Positions 36,286 to 45,238 of a stretch of DNA of 64,000 nucleotides are shown here, piece by piece. The stretch comes from Chitinophaga pinensis (GTDB taxonomy: Bacteria; Bacteroidota; Bacteroidia; Chitinophagales; Chitinophagaceae), in the NCBI GenBank assembly GCA_945874755.1, contig CAMCHR010000002.1, positions 1 to 64,000 of the forward strand, in the 5' to 3' direction. Position 1 is the first letter of the stretch; each line of letters starts with the position of its first letter. The notes beneath the pieces are model-generated. The model had not been told where the DNA came from. It made no database searches and saw nothing but the letters and a program-made list of their open reading frames with translations. The position numbers and the translations under genes are program-made.

Positions 36286-37677
36286 ATGTTTTTTCAACAC
36301 GTATACGACAAAACCTTAGCTCAAGCTAGTTATTTTATTGGCTGTCAAAAAGCAGGCGTAGCAGCAGTCATCGATCCCAAGCGTGATATTGATACCTATA
36401 TAGAAATTGCGAAACAAAATAATATGCAAATCACGCATATTTTTGAAACGCATATCCATGCCGATTTTTTAACAGGTTCTCGTGAACTTGCTGCTGTAAC
36501 AGGGGCTAAAATGTACTTATCAGATGAAGGTGGAATGGGATGGGAATACGAATTTGCGCATGAAGGGTTAAAGCATGGCACAGAAGTCATGATTGGAAAT
36601 TTAAAAATCGATGTGCTGCATACACCTGGACATACGCCAGAGAGTATTAGTTTTTTATTAACGGATACACCTGCTAGTAAAGAGCCAGTGATGTTATTTA
36701 CAGGTGACTTTGTATTTGTAGGAGACATCGGTCGTCCAGATTTATTAGAAAAAGCAGCAGGATTAATAGGTACACAAGAGATTGGAGCAGAACAAATGTA
36801 TAATTCAATTCATTTGTTTACAGACCTACCAGACTTTATACAAGTATGGCCTGGCCATGGTGCGGGATCTGCTTGTGGCAAGGCTTTGGGCGCAGTACCA
36901 AGCACTACAATTGGATATGAGAAAAAAAGAAACTGGGCATTTCAGTATGGTGCAGACAAAGCAGGTTTTATACAATTTTTATTGTCTGACCAACCTGAAC
37001 CGCCTAAGTACTTTGCTAAAATGAAGGAATTGAATAAAGTCAATCGTCCTTTATTAACCGAAGTGCCAACCATTAAAGAGTTATTGAATGCGGATTTAAA
37101 ATCTGCTATGGATAAGGGTATCAAAGTGATTGATACAAGAAATAAATTAGAGTTTCAAAATGGCTTCATTCCAGGAAGCATCAATATTCAAGGTAATAAT
37201 GCATTTGCTACTTGGATGGGTTGGTTTATATCTTATGAAGAACAATTTATTTTAGTGGCAGAGCCAAATCAAATGGACGATCTAACTAGAAAATTAATGC
37301 GTATTGGCCTAGATAATATTTTTGGATTTGTAGATGCTTCAAAAATTAGCCAAGTGTATTCTGGAGCTCTAGCAAAATCTAATATGGTTTCGATTGATAC
37401 AGTAAAAACGAATAATGATGCTGAAATCATTGATATTAGAGGTGTTGCTGAATTCAATAGCGGACATATTGCAGGCGCAAAAAATGTATTTGTTGGAACC
37501 TTATTGCAAAATTTAGATCAAGTGCCAAAAGACAAGCCAGTGATTATGCATTGTCAAGGTGGCGATAGGGCTGCCATAGGCTATTCTTTATTGGTTAAAG
37601 AAGGATACACCAATATTGTAAATTATAGCGGAGGCATCAATGAATGGGTAAAAGAACAGCAGCCGATTGTGAGCTAG
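36286..37677 (+). CDS. CstB-like persulfide dioxygenase fused to two rhodanese domains
   Basis: A 463-residue cytoplasmic protein. The N-terminal metallo-beta-lactamase domain (1-240) has THIHADF (His56, His58, Asp60), LHTPGHTPES (His116) and FTGDFVF (Asp141). The ETHE1 iron ligands (first His, His116, Asp141) are kept, while the last His of HxHxDH is Phe, as in CstB. The first rhodanese-like domain (about 265-345) has no catalytic Cys (LVAEPNQ in its loop); the second (about 350-455) has it, Cys423 in IMHCQGGDR. This is the domain order of Staphylococcus aureus CstB, which turns persulfides into sulfite and thiosulfate. A TauE exporter gene is divergent. Confidence 0.9.
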   Translation: MFFQHVYDKTLAQASYFIGCQKAGVAAVIDPKRDIDTYIEIAKQNNMQITHIFETHIHADFLTGSRELAAVTGAKMYLSDEGGMGWEYEFAHEGLKHGTEVMIGNLKIDVLHTPGHTPESISFLLTDTPASKEPVMLFTGDFVFVGDIGRPDLLEKAAGLIGTQEIGAEQMYNSIHLFTDLPDFIQVWPGHGAGSACGKALGAVPSTTIGYEKKRNWAFQYGADKAGFIQFLLSDQPEPPKYFAKMKELNKVNRPLLTEVPTIKELLNADLKSAMDKGIKVIDTRNKLEFQNGFIPGSINIQGNNAFATWMGWFISYEEQFILVAEPNQMDDLTRKLMRIGLDNIFGFVDASKISQVYSGALAKSNMVSIDTVKTNNDAEIIDIRGVAEFNSGHIAGAKNVFVGTLLQNLDQVPKDKPVIMHCQGGDRAAIGYSLLVKEGYTNIVNYSGGINEWVKEQQPIVS

Positions 37678-37734
37678 GAGATTAATAATTAGCATCAATC
37701 TTCAACAATTTATAAGGGGAATTGTTATCATTAT

Positions 37735-37881
37735 ATGAAAGGTGTAAAAAAAGAAAATTTACCAGAAAAAATTTGCAAAGCCTGTGGACGCCCATTTAGT
37801 TGGCGTAAAAAATGGGAAAGGTGTTGGGACGAAGTGCAGTATTGTAGTGAGGGGTGTAAGAAAATAAAATCTAAAAAATAA
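37735..37881 (+). CDS. DUF2256 domain protein
   Basis: A 48-residue basic protein. It carries the DUF2256 signature with four cysteines, [18 protein letters not shown] then YCSEGCKK, which could bind zinc. Members are found next to cryptochrome/photolyase genes, as here, where TIGR03643 and photolyase-like genes follow on the other strand. Role unknown. It starts with ATG 57 bases after the CstB-like gene and is followed by a bidirectional terminator. Confidence 0.92.
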   Translation: MKGVKKENLPEKICKACGRPFSWRKKWERCWDEVQYCSEGCKKIKSKK

Positions 37882-37897
37882 GGATTGAAAACTTAAT

Positions 37898-37935
37898 AAA
37901 AAAGATAGCGCGATGATTCATCGCGCTATCTTTTT
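37898..37935. terminator. Bidirectional terminator
   Basis: GATAGCGCGA (37904-37913) pairs with TCGCGCTATC (37921-37930), extendable by TGA/TCA, with A run before and T run after. It ends both the DUF2256 gene (plus) and the TIGR03643 gene (minus, whose last codons it overlaps). Confidence 0.92.
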
Positions 37936-38246
37936 GAAATTTTATTTCCACTCGTTTTTTGACGACTACATTTAAATCTTATCACATCCGTATTTCTTAA
38001 TACAGCATGTTTGGTTTTTCTGGAAGCCATGCGTTTTCGCCACATTCTAAAACTAGAAGGCTTTGAGTTGGCGCGCATAAACTCAATCACTTCTTTTTCA
38101 CTCAATCCAAATTGAAATTGAATCGCTTCAAAAGGTGTACGGTCCTCCCAGGCCATTTCAATAATGCGGTCTCTATCTTTTTCGACCCATTCAGATCTTA
38201 AAATAGGCTCTGCTGGTCTTGTATGGATTAAATCTGTTTTTTCCAT
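37926..38246 (-). CDS. TIGR03643 family protein
   Basis: A 106-residue protein. The core DRIIEMAWEDRTPFEAIQFQFGLSE, then EVIEFMRANSKPSSFRMWRKR, is the TIGR03643 signature and looks like a helix-turn-helix fold with a basic face. The C-terminal tail is basic. Members co-occur with cryptochrome/photolyase genes; the function is unknown, DNA binding being a reasonable inference. It lies 13 bases downstream of the photolyase-like gene and is probably cotranscribed with it. Confidence 0.9.
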   Translation of the reverse strand: MEKTDLIHTRPAEPILRSEWVEKDRDRIIEMAWEDRTPFEAIQFQFGLSEKEVIEFMRANSKPSSFRMWRKRMASRKTKHAVLRNTDVIRFKCSRQKTSGNKISKR

Positions 38247-38259
38247 TGCGCTATTTCTT

Positions 38260-39756
38260 TTACTTTAATGTTTTTAAAAACTTTTCTGCGTTGTTTAAAT
38301 GTGTCGCTCTTTTTTCTTCTGGCATTTTATCCCAAGTGCTTAATAACATTGCCCACCTTGGATTTTTTGAAAATACAACACGCTGCTTGGATAAAAAGCG
38401 CCAAAATAAGCCATCCCAAGTTGCTTGCCATGCCCCTTTAGGAAAATCACCCATCTTCATTAAATAATTAGACCCACAAATATAGGGCTTGGTGGTGATC
38501 ATGCCACCATCTGCAAACTGAGACATACCATAGACATTGGGTACCATCACCCAGTCATAAGCATCAATATACATTTCCATAAACCATTGGTATACATCGT
38601 CTGGTGCAATTTCACAGAGCAACATAAAATTCCCTAAAACCATCAATCTTTCTATATGATGATTATAACCTGATTCAAGTAATTTTTTGATGCTGATATC
38701 TATCGGATCAATTCCGGTTGTGCCATCGTAAAAAGAGGAGGGCATTTTTTTAGTAAAGCCCCAGAAATTTTTTGTTCTTTGTTGACTACCAATTTTACGA
38801 TAGGTTAATTGTACAAATTCTCTCCATCCAATGATTTGTCGCACAATGCCTTCGATACTATTGATAGGGGCTTTTGCTTTTCGATAAGCTTCTAATAAAG
38901 CATGTAAAAATTCAGCAGGCTGAATCAATCCCACATTGATTAAAGGACTTAGCACACTATGAAATAAGGTCTTTTCTGTCACAACCATGGCATCTTCATA
39001 TATGCCAAAATGCTCAATTTTTTCTGTAATGAATAAATCCATTGCTTTTTTTGCATCAGCATGTGTCACTGGATAATACAAGTCCTTTTTTGAAGTATTA
39101 AATGGCGCTTCAGACTTTCCTGGATTATTTTTAAAATTTGCTTTTACATAGACTGTTGCTTCTTCTATGAATTGATTGGACTCAAAAAAATGAATCGCTG
39201 GTATCGCTGTATTCTTTGGAATTTTTTTTCTGTTCTCGACATCAAAACTCCATTGTCCGCCAACAGGGCTTCCATCTTTTTCAATTAAAATATTTCTTTG
39301 TTTACGCTGCTCTGTATAAAAACTTGTTTGAAAATAGGTTTTCTTATTCCCAAGCAACTCAATGCTTGCTGGTAGATTATTTAAAAAATTGGGACTAGGT
39401 AAGTAGATTAATTCAATACCACAATGCGAAGCAGCTTTTTTTAATTGTTGATCTAACAAGTAATCACAAGGCTCATATAATTTAATTTTTTGAACACCCT
39501 TAGATTTAAGCATCTTTACCAATTCAGCAATCTTTGAATTTTGGTCTTTGGCTTCTATATAATGACAATCGTATCCTTTTTGAGCAAGTTGTGCTGCATA
39601 ATATTTCATAGTTGCCCTATGAAATAAAATTTTCTGTTGATGAAATTGATATTGTAAAAAAAACAGATCAGATTCAATGAGGTAAATAGCGCCACCATCA
39701 GGTCCTAATTCAGACTGATCAAAAAGTTGATGTGGAAATACGAGCTGTACCTGCAT
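38260..39756 (-). CDS. Prokaryotic (6-4) photolyase-like protein lacking the Fe-S cysteines
   Basis: A 498-residue flavoprotein of the COG3046 group (FeS-BCP: PhrB, CryB). An N-terminal alpha/beta domain (1-130) is followed by a helical FAD-binding domain with the group's landmarks: GWREFVQLTYR, GYNHHIERLMVLGNF, YIDAYDWVMVPNVYGMSQFADGG and KPYICGSNYLMKMGDF. By comparison with PhrB-type proteins as I remember them, the four cysteines that hold the 4Fe-4S cluster are absent: Pro351, Pro439 and Ala442 fill three places, and the loop with the fourth is shortened (443-451). It probably still binds FAD. Divergent from a second photolyase gene with 59 bases between. Confidence 0.88.
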   Translation of the reverse strand: MQVQLVFPHQLFDQSELGPDGGAIYLIESDLFFLQYQFHQQKILFHRATMKYYAAQLAQKGYDCHYIEAKDQNSKIAELVKMLKSKGVQKIKLYEPCDYLLDQQLKKAASHCGIELIYLPSPNFLNNLPASIELLGNKKTYFQTSFYTEQRKQRNILIEKDGSPVGGQWSFDVENRKKIPKNTAIPAIHFFESNQFIEEATVYVKANFKNNPGKSEAPFNTSKKDLYYPVTHADAKKAMDLFITEKIEHFGIYEDAMVVTEKTLFHSVLSPLINVGLIQPAEFLHALLEAYRKAKAPINSIEGIVRQIIGWREFVQLTYRKIGSQQRTKNFWGFTKKMPSSFYDGTTGIDPIDISIKKLLESGYNHHIERLMVLGNFMLLCEIAPDDVYQWFMEMYIDAYDWVMVPNVYGMSQFADGGMITTKPYICGSNYLMKMGDFPKGAWQATWDGLFWRFLSKQRVVFSKNPRWAMLLSTWDKMPEEKRATHLNNAEKFLKTLK

Positions 39757-39815
39757 ATATTTTAAACATTTTACAGCTAAAATTGTTCATTGTTTAGTAC
39801 AATTAATGCCTATCA

Positions 39816-41024
39816 ATGAATATCAGTTACACTGCGCTTTTACAGCAGGTCAAAGCTTATCAACCCGGTAAATACCATGCCACAAGGAATTATATCAATG
39901 GTGCAGTGACTAGCTGGTCGCCCTATATCTCTAGGGGGTTCCTGAGTCCGGTATTGGTGATGGCGCAGCTTAAAGAGCAGCACAGTTATCAAGAATGGAT
40001 TGGCTTTATGCAACAAATGGCATGGCGTGAGTACTTTCAAAGAGTTTGGCAGCATCAAGGGGATTTGATTTTACAAGACCTAAAGTCAGCTCAAACAGAC
40101 GTTATTTTAGAACAATTGCCGGCACCTATGCACAATGCAAATACGGGCATCCATGCGCTTGATCATGCAATTACTCAATTGTATGATACAGGTTATTTGC
40201 ACAATCATCTAAGAATGTATCTTTCCATGTTGCATTCAAATATTTTTAAAGCAGCTTGGCTGCCTGGTGCAAAGTGGATGTATGCCCATTTATTAGACCA
40301 TGATCCTGCTGCGAATTTTTTAAGTTGGCAATGGGTAGCAGGTACATTCAGTAGTAAAAAATACATCGCCAATCAAGACAATATCAATAAGTACACCAAT
40401 ACAAAACAGGAGGGTAGTTTTTTAGATACTGAATATGAAAATTTAACAGAAGCTATTTATAACGTAGATGGTCAAATTAAACCAAATCATGCTGCAAAAT
40501 GGTCAGATCCGTTAGCGCAAAATTTTGATATCGACACCAATACTATTTTAAAAAACATTCAAGAGATAAACCTACCTCAAATATTTGATATCAATCAAGT
40601 ATTGCTCAGTCAGCCTTTTTGCATTTATAATAGTTTTAATCTAGATCCGCTCTGGCATGCAGAGGTTTCAGTGAATCGAATTTTATTACTTGAACCCAAT
40701 CATTTTAATCAATTTCCTATTACAGAAAAAGTGTTACAATTTGTAATTGATTTAGCGAAGACCAATATTTCGGGCATACAAATTTTCATCGGAAACTTTG
40801 AAGATCTAAATCAAGTATTACAAACAAATTCAATGTGTACAAATGCATCAGTTGAAGATACACAATCCGAAAAAAGCAAACCTATTATATATTTTAAAGA
40901 ACACCCTACAACCAAGCATTATCAAGGCATACGCGAAGAACGTGATTGGTTGTTTCCTCAAGTCAATGGCTATTATCCTAGCTTTTTTGGCTATTGGAAA
41001 AAATGTGAAAAATTATTGAAATAA
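39816..41024 (+). CDS. FAD-binding photolyase-fold protein with rearranged domains
   Basis: A 402-residue protein. Photolyase FAD-site motifs begin almost at the N-terminus: TSWSPYISRGFLSP (32-45), WREYFQR (70-76), GIHALDHAITQLYDTGYLHNHLRM (111-134) and FLSWQWVAGTFSSKKYIANQDNINKY (168-193). The N-terminal alpha/beta (antenna) domain of ordinary photolyases is missing. Instead the part after 285 (RILLLEPNHFNQFPITEKVL...IQIFIGNFEDL) has an alpha/beta pattern, so that domain may sit at the C-terminus. The family is known in Bacteroidota but uncharacterised, as far as I know. Repair of cyclobutane dimers is a fair inference. Confidence 0.85.
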   Translation: MNISYTALLQQVKAYQPGKYHATRNYINGAVTSWSPYISRGFLSPVLVMAQLKEQHSYQEWIGFMQQMAWREYFQRVWQHQGDLILQDLKSAQTDVILEQLPAPMHNANTGIHALDHAITQLYDTGYLHNHLRMYLSMLHSNIFKAAWLPGAKWMYAHLLDHDPAANFLSWQWVAGTFSSKKYIANQDNINKYTNTKQEGSFLDTEYENLTEAIYNVDGQIKPNHAAKWSDPLAQNFDIDTNTILKNIQEINLPQIFDINQVLLSQPFCIYNSFNLDPLWHAEVSVNRILLLEPNHFNQFPITEKVLQFVIDLAKTNISGIQIFIGNFEDLNQVLQTNSMCTNASVEDTQSEKSKPIIYFKEHPTTKHYQGIREERDWLFPQVNGYYPSFFGYWKKCEKLLK

Positions 41025-41054
41025 AAAAACGCCCCGAATTCGGGGCGTTTTTTT
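41023..41054. terminator. Bidirectional terminator
   Basis: AACGCCCCG and CGGGGCGTT form a perfect palindrome centred on AATT (41037-41040), with an A run before and seven T after. It ends the photolyase gene, and on the minus strand also reads as a terminator behind the DPP4 gene. Confidence 0.92.
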
Positions 41055-41111
41055 ATCGCTAATCTGTTTTATGAAACTATCAATTTAATTGGATAGTTAT
41101 AATTAAGCTTT

Positions 41112-43577
41112 TTATTTCTTGCGCTCTACATCTCTATTTAATTCGTCAATATCTACAGAACGCTCTGTGTTATCTCCTAATAAATATTTAGAGAAATAGT
41201 CGGCAGTTCTCCAGAACCAGTATTCATTCATGTCTCCAAATCCGTGTCTTTGCGTTGGTAAAATCAACATATCAAAGCGCTTATTGGCCTTAATCAAAGC
41301 ATTCACCACTCTTAAGGTATTGGCTGGGTGTACATTGTTATCAATCTCACCATGAATTAATAATAATTTTCCTTTTAAGTTTTTAGCTAAGTCTTGATTT
41401 TTATCAATCATATAACTAAAACTGGTATCGCTTTTCTCAGAGATATTTTCTTTCACGCCATGATGCTTTTCACTCCACCATCTATTGTACACACTATTGT
41501 CATGGTTACCTGCATTACTAACCGCTACTTTAAAGACATCTGGATAAACCAACATAGCTGCAGTGCTCATAAATCCACCTCCGCTATGACCATGAATACC
41601 CGCTTTGTTTCTATCGATGAAGCTAAATCGATCCGCTAATTGTTCGATAGTCGCTTTTTTATCGGCAAGTCCATAATCTCTTAAATTACCGTAGCCATAA
41701 TTATGGTACCATTTGCTTCTTGCAGGATGGCCACCTCTGTTACCCATTGTTACCACTACAAATCCTAGTTGAGCCAATCTATCAATACGATCCATGCCTT
41801 TGCTGAAAGACTTGTTTACAGACTCTGTTTGAGGACCAGGATATACATACTCAATAATTGGATACTTTTTAGTGCTATCAAAATCATAAGGCTTATACAT
41901 TACACCATATAAATCGGTGATACCATCGTCTGCTTTAATCTTAAATGTTTCAGGAAATTTATAACCTGTAGCCATTAGATTTCTTAAATCTGCAGTTTCC
42001 AAATCCATTAATTTCTTTCCGTCAGCGCTATGTAAGCTAGATACTGGAGTGGTATTCACTCTAGAAGCGGTATTGACGAAATAGGTATTGTTATCATTCA
42101 CACTAAAACTATGATCAAAATTTCCTGCATTTAATAATTGCAGGCCAGAGCCATCCAAATTGATCTTATACAAATGCATATAGTAAGGGTCTTCTTTACC
42201 ACCACCAGTCATTGATTCTTTTCCATTTGCAGAAAAATAAACCACTCTTTTAGCTTCATCTACACCAATCACCGCCTCTACATGCCATGCACCTTGTGTA
42301 ATTTGATTTTTTAAATTTCCTTGACCATCATATAAATACAAATGTGCCCATCCATCACGCTCACTCCATTCAATTAGTTCAGCGCCATTTTTAATTAATT
42401 CTGGCTTCTTAATTTCTATAGAAGTATTCAATGATTCAGCTACCACTACTTTTACTTCTCCAGTGGTTGTATTCACCACACATTGGTCAATCTTTTTTAA
42501 ATCACGACTTGTTCTAGCAAGGTATAATTGCTCATTGGTTCCTAACCAAATCATTGGCCTGAATTCATCATCTCTAGCATTTGTAGCAGCTGACTTATTC
42601 CACATATCAATCTCTTGATCTTTATAAAGCGATACATTGATTTCTTTATTGGTATAGTTCACCATGTCTACCAACATTAAATGATCTACCGGTGCTTCTT
42701 TCTCACCTGGCATCCAGTACTTATAGGTTTCAAGCGTTGGTCTTGGATCTGCAATGCTATTGATTACCCATAAATCTTTTACTTTTCTGTTGTCTACTTT
42801 TACAATTGCAAACTGCTTGCTATTTTCACTCCAATAACCACCAACAGGCTTTCTTTTGTTTTTGTTTTTCTCTGCATCTACATTTGTTTCGCCACCTTCG
42901 CTATGCCATCCAAAATTTTGTATACCGTCTTTTGTAATAGCGGTTTCAACAATGGTACTATCCTCTTCGTTGAGCAAAGCTTTTTCATAATTTGCTTTGT
43001 CCATCATATAAAGATTATAGTTACGTCCAAAAACAACTTTAGATTGATCAGGTGCCATATTGGCCCAGCTTGGTTTTCTCTTTGGCTTAGCAAATCCAAC
43101 TAATTCGTTTAATTGTGCCGTATTCAGGTTGTATTCAAAGTAAAATACTTTTTTAACTTTTTCTGCCTTCGCATCTTTTTTAGCACCTGGCTTATCTATT
43201 TCAAGGCTACTTTTTACTTCAAACTGAATCCAGTTCTCATCCTTAATAAACTTTAAAGAGTCAATAGGAAGATGTTGTGCATCAAATGGATCTTTGATAA
43301 TTTTTGTTAATGCAGCAGCAATTTGATCTTTATCAAACATAGACTTCTTTTCATTTTTTACTGGGTCTACAATCATCCATTGTTTTCCTTCACTTGTTTC
43401 GTAGGTATACCAAAATTTATTAGATTGTTTTAACCAATGAGGATCAACAGATAAGGAGAAAATCATCTTGTCCAATTTCTTTGGAGAAAATCTTGCGGCT
43501 AGATCATAATTTGCTTTTTGTTGACCAAAAATCAAAAGAGGCAAGGCTAGTAATGCTAAAAAAAGTTGTTTGCGCAT
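41112..43577 (-). CDS. Secreted S9 dipeptidyl peptidase IV-type enzyme
   Basis: An 821-residue exported protein (signal peptide ending IFGQ). The N-terminal part (about 30-560) is a DPP4-type propeller (KKVFYFEYNLNTAQLNEL, YFVNTASRVNTTPVSSLHS). The C-terminal hydrolase has nucleophile Ser in GHSGGGFMS (about 671), Asp in HGEIDNNVHP and His in QRHGFGD. It probably removes dipeptides with proline or alanine at position two from peptides in the periplasm. It is divergent from the next serine hydrolase gene with 73 bases between. Confidence 0.92.
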   Translation of the reverse strand: MRKQLFLALLALPLLIFGQQKANYDLAARFSPKKLDKMIFSLSVDPHWLKQSNKFWYTYETSEGKQWMIVDPVKNEKKSMFDKDQIAAALTKIIKDPFDAQHLPIDSLKFIKDENWIQFEVKSSLEIDKPGAKKDAKAEKVKKVFYFEYNLNTAQLNELVGFAKPKRKPSWANMAPDQSKVVFGRNYNLYMMDKANYEKALLNEEDSTIVETAITKDGIQNFGWHSEGGETNVDAEKNKNKRKPVGGYWSENSKQFAIVKVDNRKVKDLWVINSIADPRPTLETYKYWMPGEKEAPVDHLMLVDMVNYTNKEINVSLYKDQEIDMWNKSAATNARDDEFRPMIWLGTNEQLYLARTSRDLKKIDQCVVNTTTGEVKVVVAESLNTSIEIKKPELIKNGAELIEWSERDGWAHLYLYDGQGNLKNQITQGAWHVEAVIGVDEAKRVVYFSANGKESMTGGGKEDPYYMHLYKINLDGSGLQLLNAGNFDHSFSVNDNNTYFVNTASRVNTTPVSSLHSADGKKLMDLETADLRNLMATGYKFPETFKIKADDGITDLYGVMYKPYDFDSTKKYPIIEYVYPGPQTESVNKSFSKGMDRIDRLAQLGFVVVTMGNRGGHPARSKWYHNYGYGNLRDYGLADKKATIEQLADRFSFIDRNKAGIHGHSGGGFMSTAAMLVYPDVFKVAVSNAGNHDNSVYNRWWSEKHHGVKENISEKSDTSFSYMIDKNQDLAKNLKGKLLLIHGEIDNNVHPANTLRVVNALIKANKRFDMLILPTQRHGFGDMNEYWFWRTADYFSKYLLGDNTERSVDIDELNRDVERKK

Positions 43578-43650
43578 AATGTATATATTGAGTGTAGAAA
43601 ATTAATATATTTTTTTGAATTTTAACCTAATTTGTGATGAATACATGATT

Positions 43651-45183
43651 ATGAAAACAGCCCTATTTACAACTTTATTGTTTGCTCCATTGATGTTCAT
43701 CAATGGATATGCTCAAACCACCAATCAGTTTAAACCTGCTGTATTTGCAGATGAAAATAGAAAGGCAAAACTAGAAGCCGCGATGCCAATAGTGGCTGAT
43801 TTATATCAAGCTTATGCCCTTAAGCACCATTTCCCGGCGTATGCTTTTGCCATTGTGTTAGATGGAGAATTGTTATTTAAAAAAGCAGATGGATGGGCGA
43901 ATATTGAAGATAAAATTCCTGCAAATGACCAGACCATGTTCCGGATTGCATCTATGTCCAAGAGCTTTACCACTATGGCAATCCTGCAATTAAGAGATGC
44001 TGGAAAATTAAAGTTGGATGATCCCATTGAACAATATATTCCTGCTATGAAGGGTCAGGTATTGACTAAGGATGGTGCACCTATTACTATTCGTCATTTA
44101 ATGTCACATCAGGCTGGCTTCCCCGAAGACAATCCATGGGGAGATAGACAATTAGATGATTCAGAAGCAGATCTGATTGCTTTGATTGCAAAAGGGCTTT
44201 CATTTTCAAATACAACAGGGACCTATTATGAATATAGTAATCTTGGTTTTGCGATGCTGGGTTATATCATACATCAGGTATCAGGTTTAACTTACGATGC
44301 CTACATTAAGCAATCTATTTTGGATCCTTTAGGCATGAAGCATACCACGTACGAATACAGGACCATCTCCAAAGAAAATTTAGCCAAAGGCTATCGTACC
44401 ATCAAAGGCAATTGGGTGAATGTGCCTTTATTAAAAGACGGTATTTATGGCGCCATGGGCGGAATGATTACTTCTATAGATGATTTTGCAAAATATGTTG
44501 CACTGCATCAAGCTGCATGGCCAGAGCGTAACGAAACAGAAAACAAAGTGATTAAGAGAAGCACCGTGAGAGAAATGCATCAGCCTTATACTTTCATTGA
44601 TCTAAATCCAAATTATCAATTTCCATCTGGAAAAAAACTCGCAACTACATCTAGTTATAGTTATGGATTAAATTGGATGCATGATGCAGAAGCAAAAACA
44701 AGTATTGGGCATAGTGGAGGCCTTCCAGGTTTTGGCAGCAATTGGCGTTTTTTACCAGAATATGGATTGGGTGTGATCTTTTTTGCCAACCATACCTATG
44801 CACCAACTTCCAAAATGAACTTGATTGTTTTAGATACCTTAGTTAAAATCGCAAAGCTTCGACCAAGAATGGTTTCAGTTTCTCCAATACTTGAACAACG
44901 CCAAAAAGAGTTGCTACAAATTATCCCTAGCTGGGAAAATATACCAGCTATTTTTGCAGAAAACTTTTTTGACGACTATTTATTGGATGAGTTAAAAGCG
45001 GAAGCCAAACAATTATTTGAACGTGCAGGAACCATCAAATCATTTGGAAAAATGATTGCAGAGAATCAATTAAGAGGCTATTGTATTTTGGAAGGCGTTA
45101 GACAAAGTTTAAAATTAAGTTTTACTTTAAGTCCGGAAAATCCTGCATTGATTCAAGAATACCATCTAGAACTTGTAAAATAA
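43651..45183 (+). CDS. Secreted class C beta-lactamase-fold serine hydrolase
   Basis: A 510-residue exported protein (signal peptide ending NGYAQ). The three class C/EstB/D-aminopeptidase motifs are present: Ser-x-x-Lys in SMSKSFTTMA, Tyr-x-Asn in EYSNLGFAM, and His-x-Gly in GHSGGLPGFG. A C-terminal domain of about 120 residues follows the hydrolase fold. Such proteins act as esterases or D-amino-acid peptidases; none of the context suggests antibiotic resistance. The start at 43651 (MKTALFTTLLFAPL) gives the signal peptide; ATG 43645 is two codons earlier. Confidence 0.88.
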   Translation: MKTALFTTLLFAPLMFINGYAQTTNQFKPAVFADENRKAKLEAAMPIVADLYQAYALKHHFPAYAFAIVLDGELLFKKADGWANIEDKIPANDQTMFRIASMSKSFTTMAILQLRDAGKLKLDDPIEQYIPAMKGQVLTKDGAPITIRHLMSHQAGFPEDNPWGDRQLDDSEADLIALIAKGLSFSNTTGTYYEYSNLGFAMLGYIIHQVSGLTYDAYIKQSILDPLGMKHTTYEYRTISKENLAKGYRTIKGNWVNVPLLKDGIYGAMGGMITSIDDFAKYVALHQAAWPERNETENKVIKRSTVREMHQPYTFIDLNPNYQFPSGKKLATTSSYSYGLNWMHDAEAKTSIGHSGGLPGFGSNWRFLPEYGLGVIFFANHTYAPTSKMNLIVLDTLVKIAKLRPRMVSVSPILEQRQKELLQIIPSWENIPAIFAENFFDDYLLDELKAEAKQLFERAGTIKSFGKMIAENQLRGYCILEGVRQSLKLSFTLSPENPALIQEYHLELVK

Positions 45184-45213
45184 AAAAGAGCACCAGCCCC
45201 CCGGCTAGTGCTC
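45182..45213 (-). terminator. Terminator of the Spy-like gene (minus strand)
   Basis: GAGCAC-C-AGCC (45188-45198) and GGCT-A-GTGCTC (45203-45213) form an 11-bp stem. The internal pair is C-A on the plus strand but a G-U wobble on the minus strand, where six T follow. It therefore serves the minus-strand operon of sigma factor, anti-sigma and Spy-like protein. Confidence 0.85.
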
Positions 45214-45238
45214 TCAAATCCAAACAAAAATAAACTAA

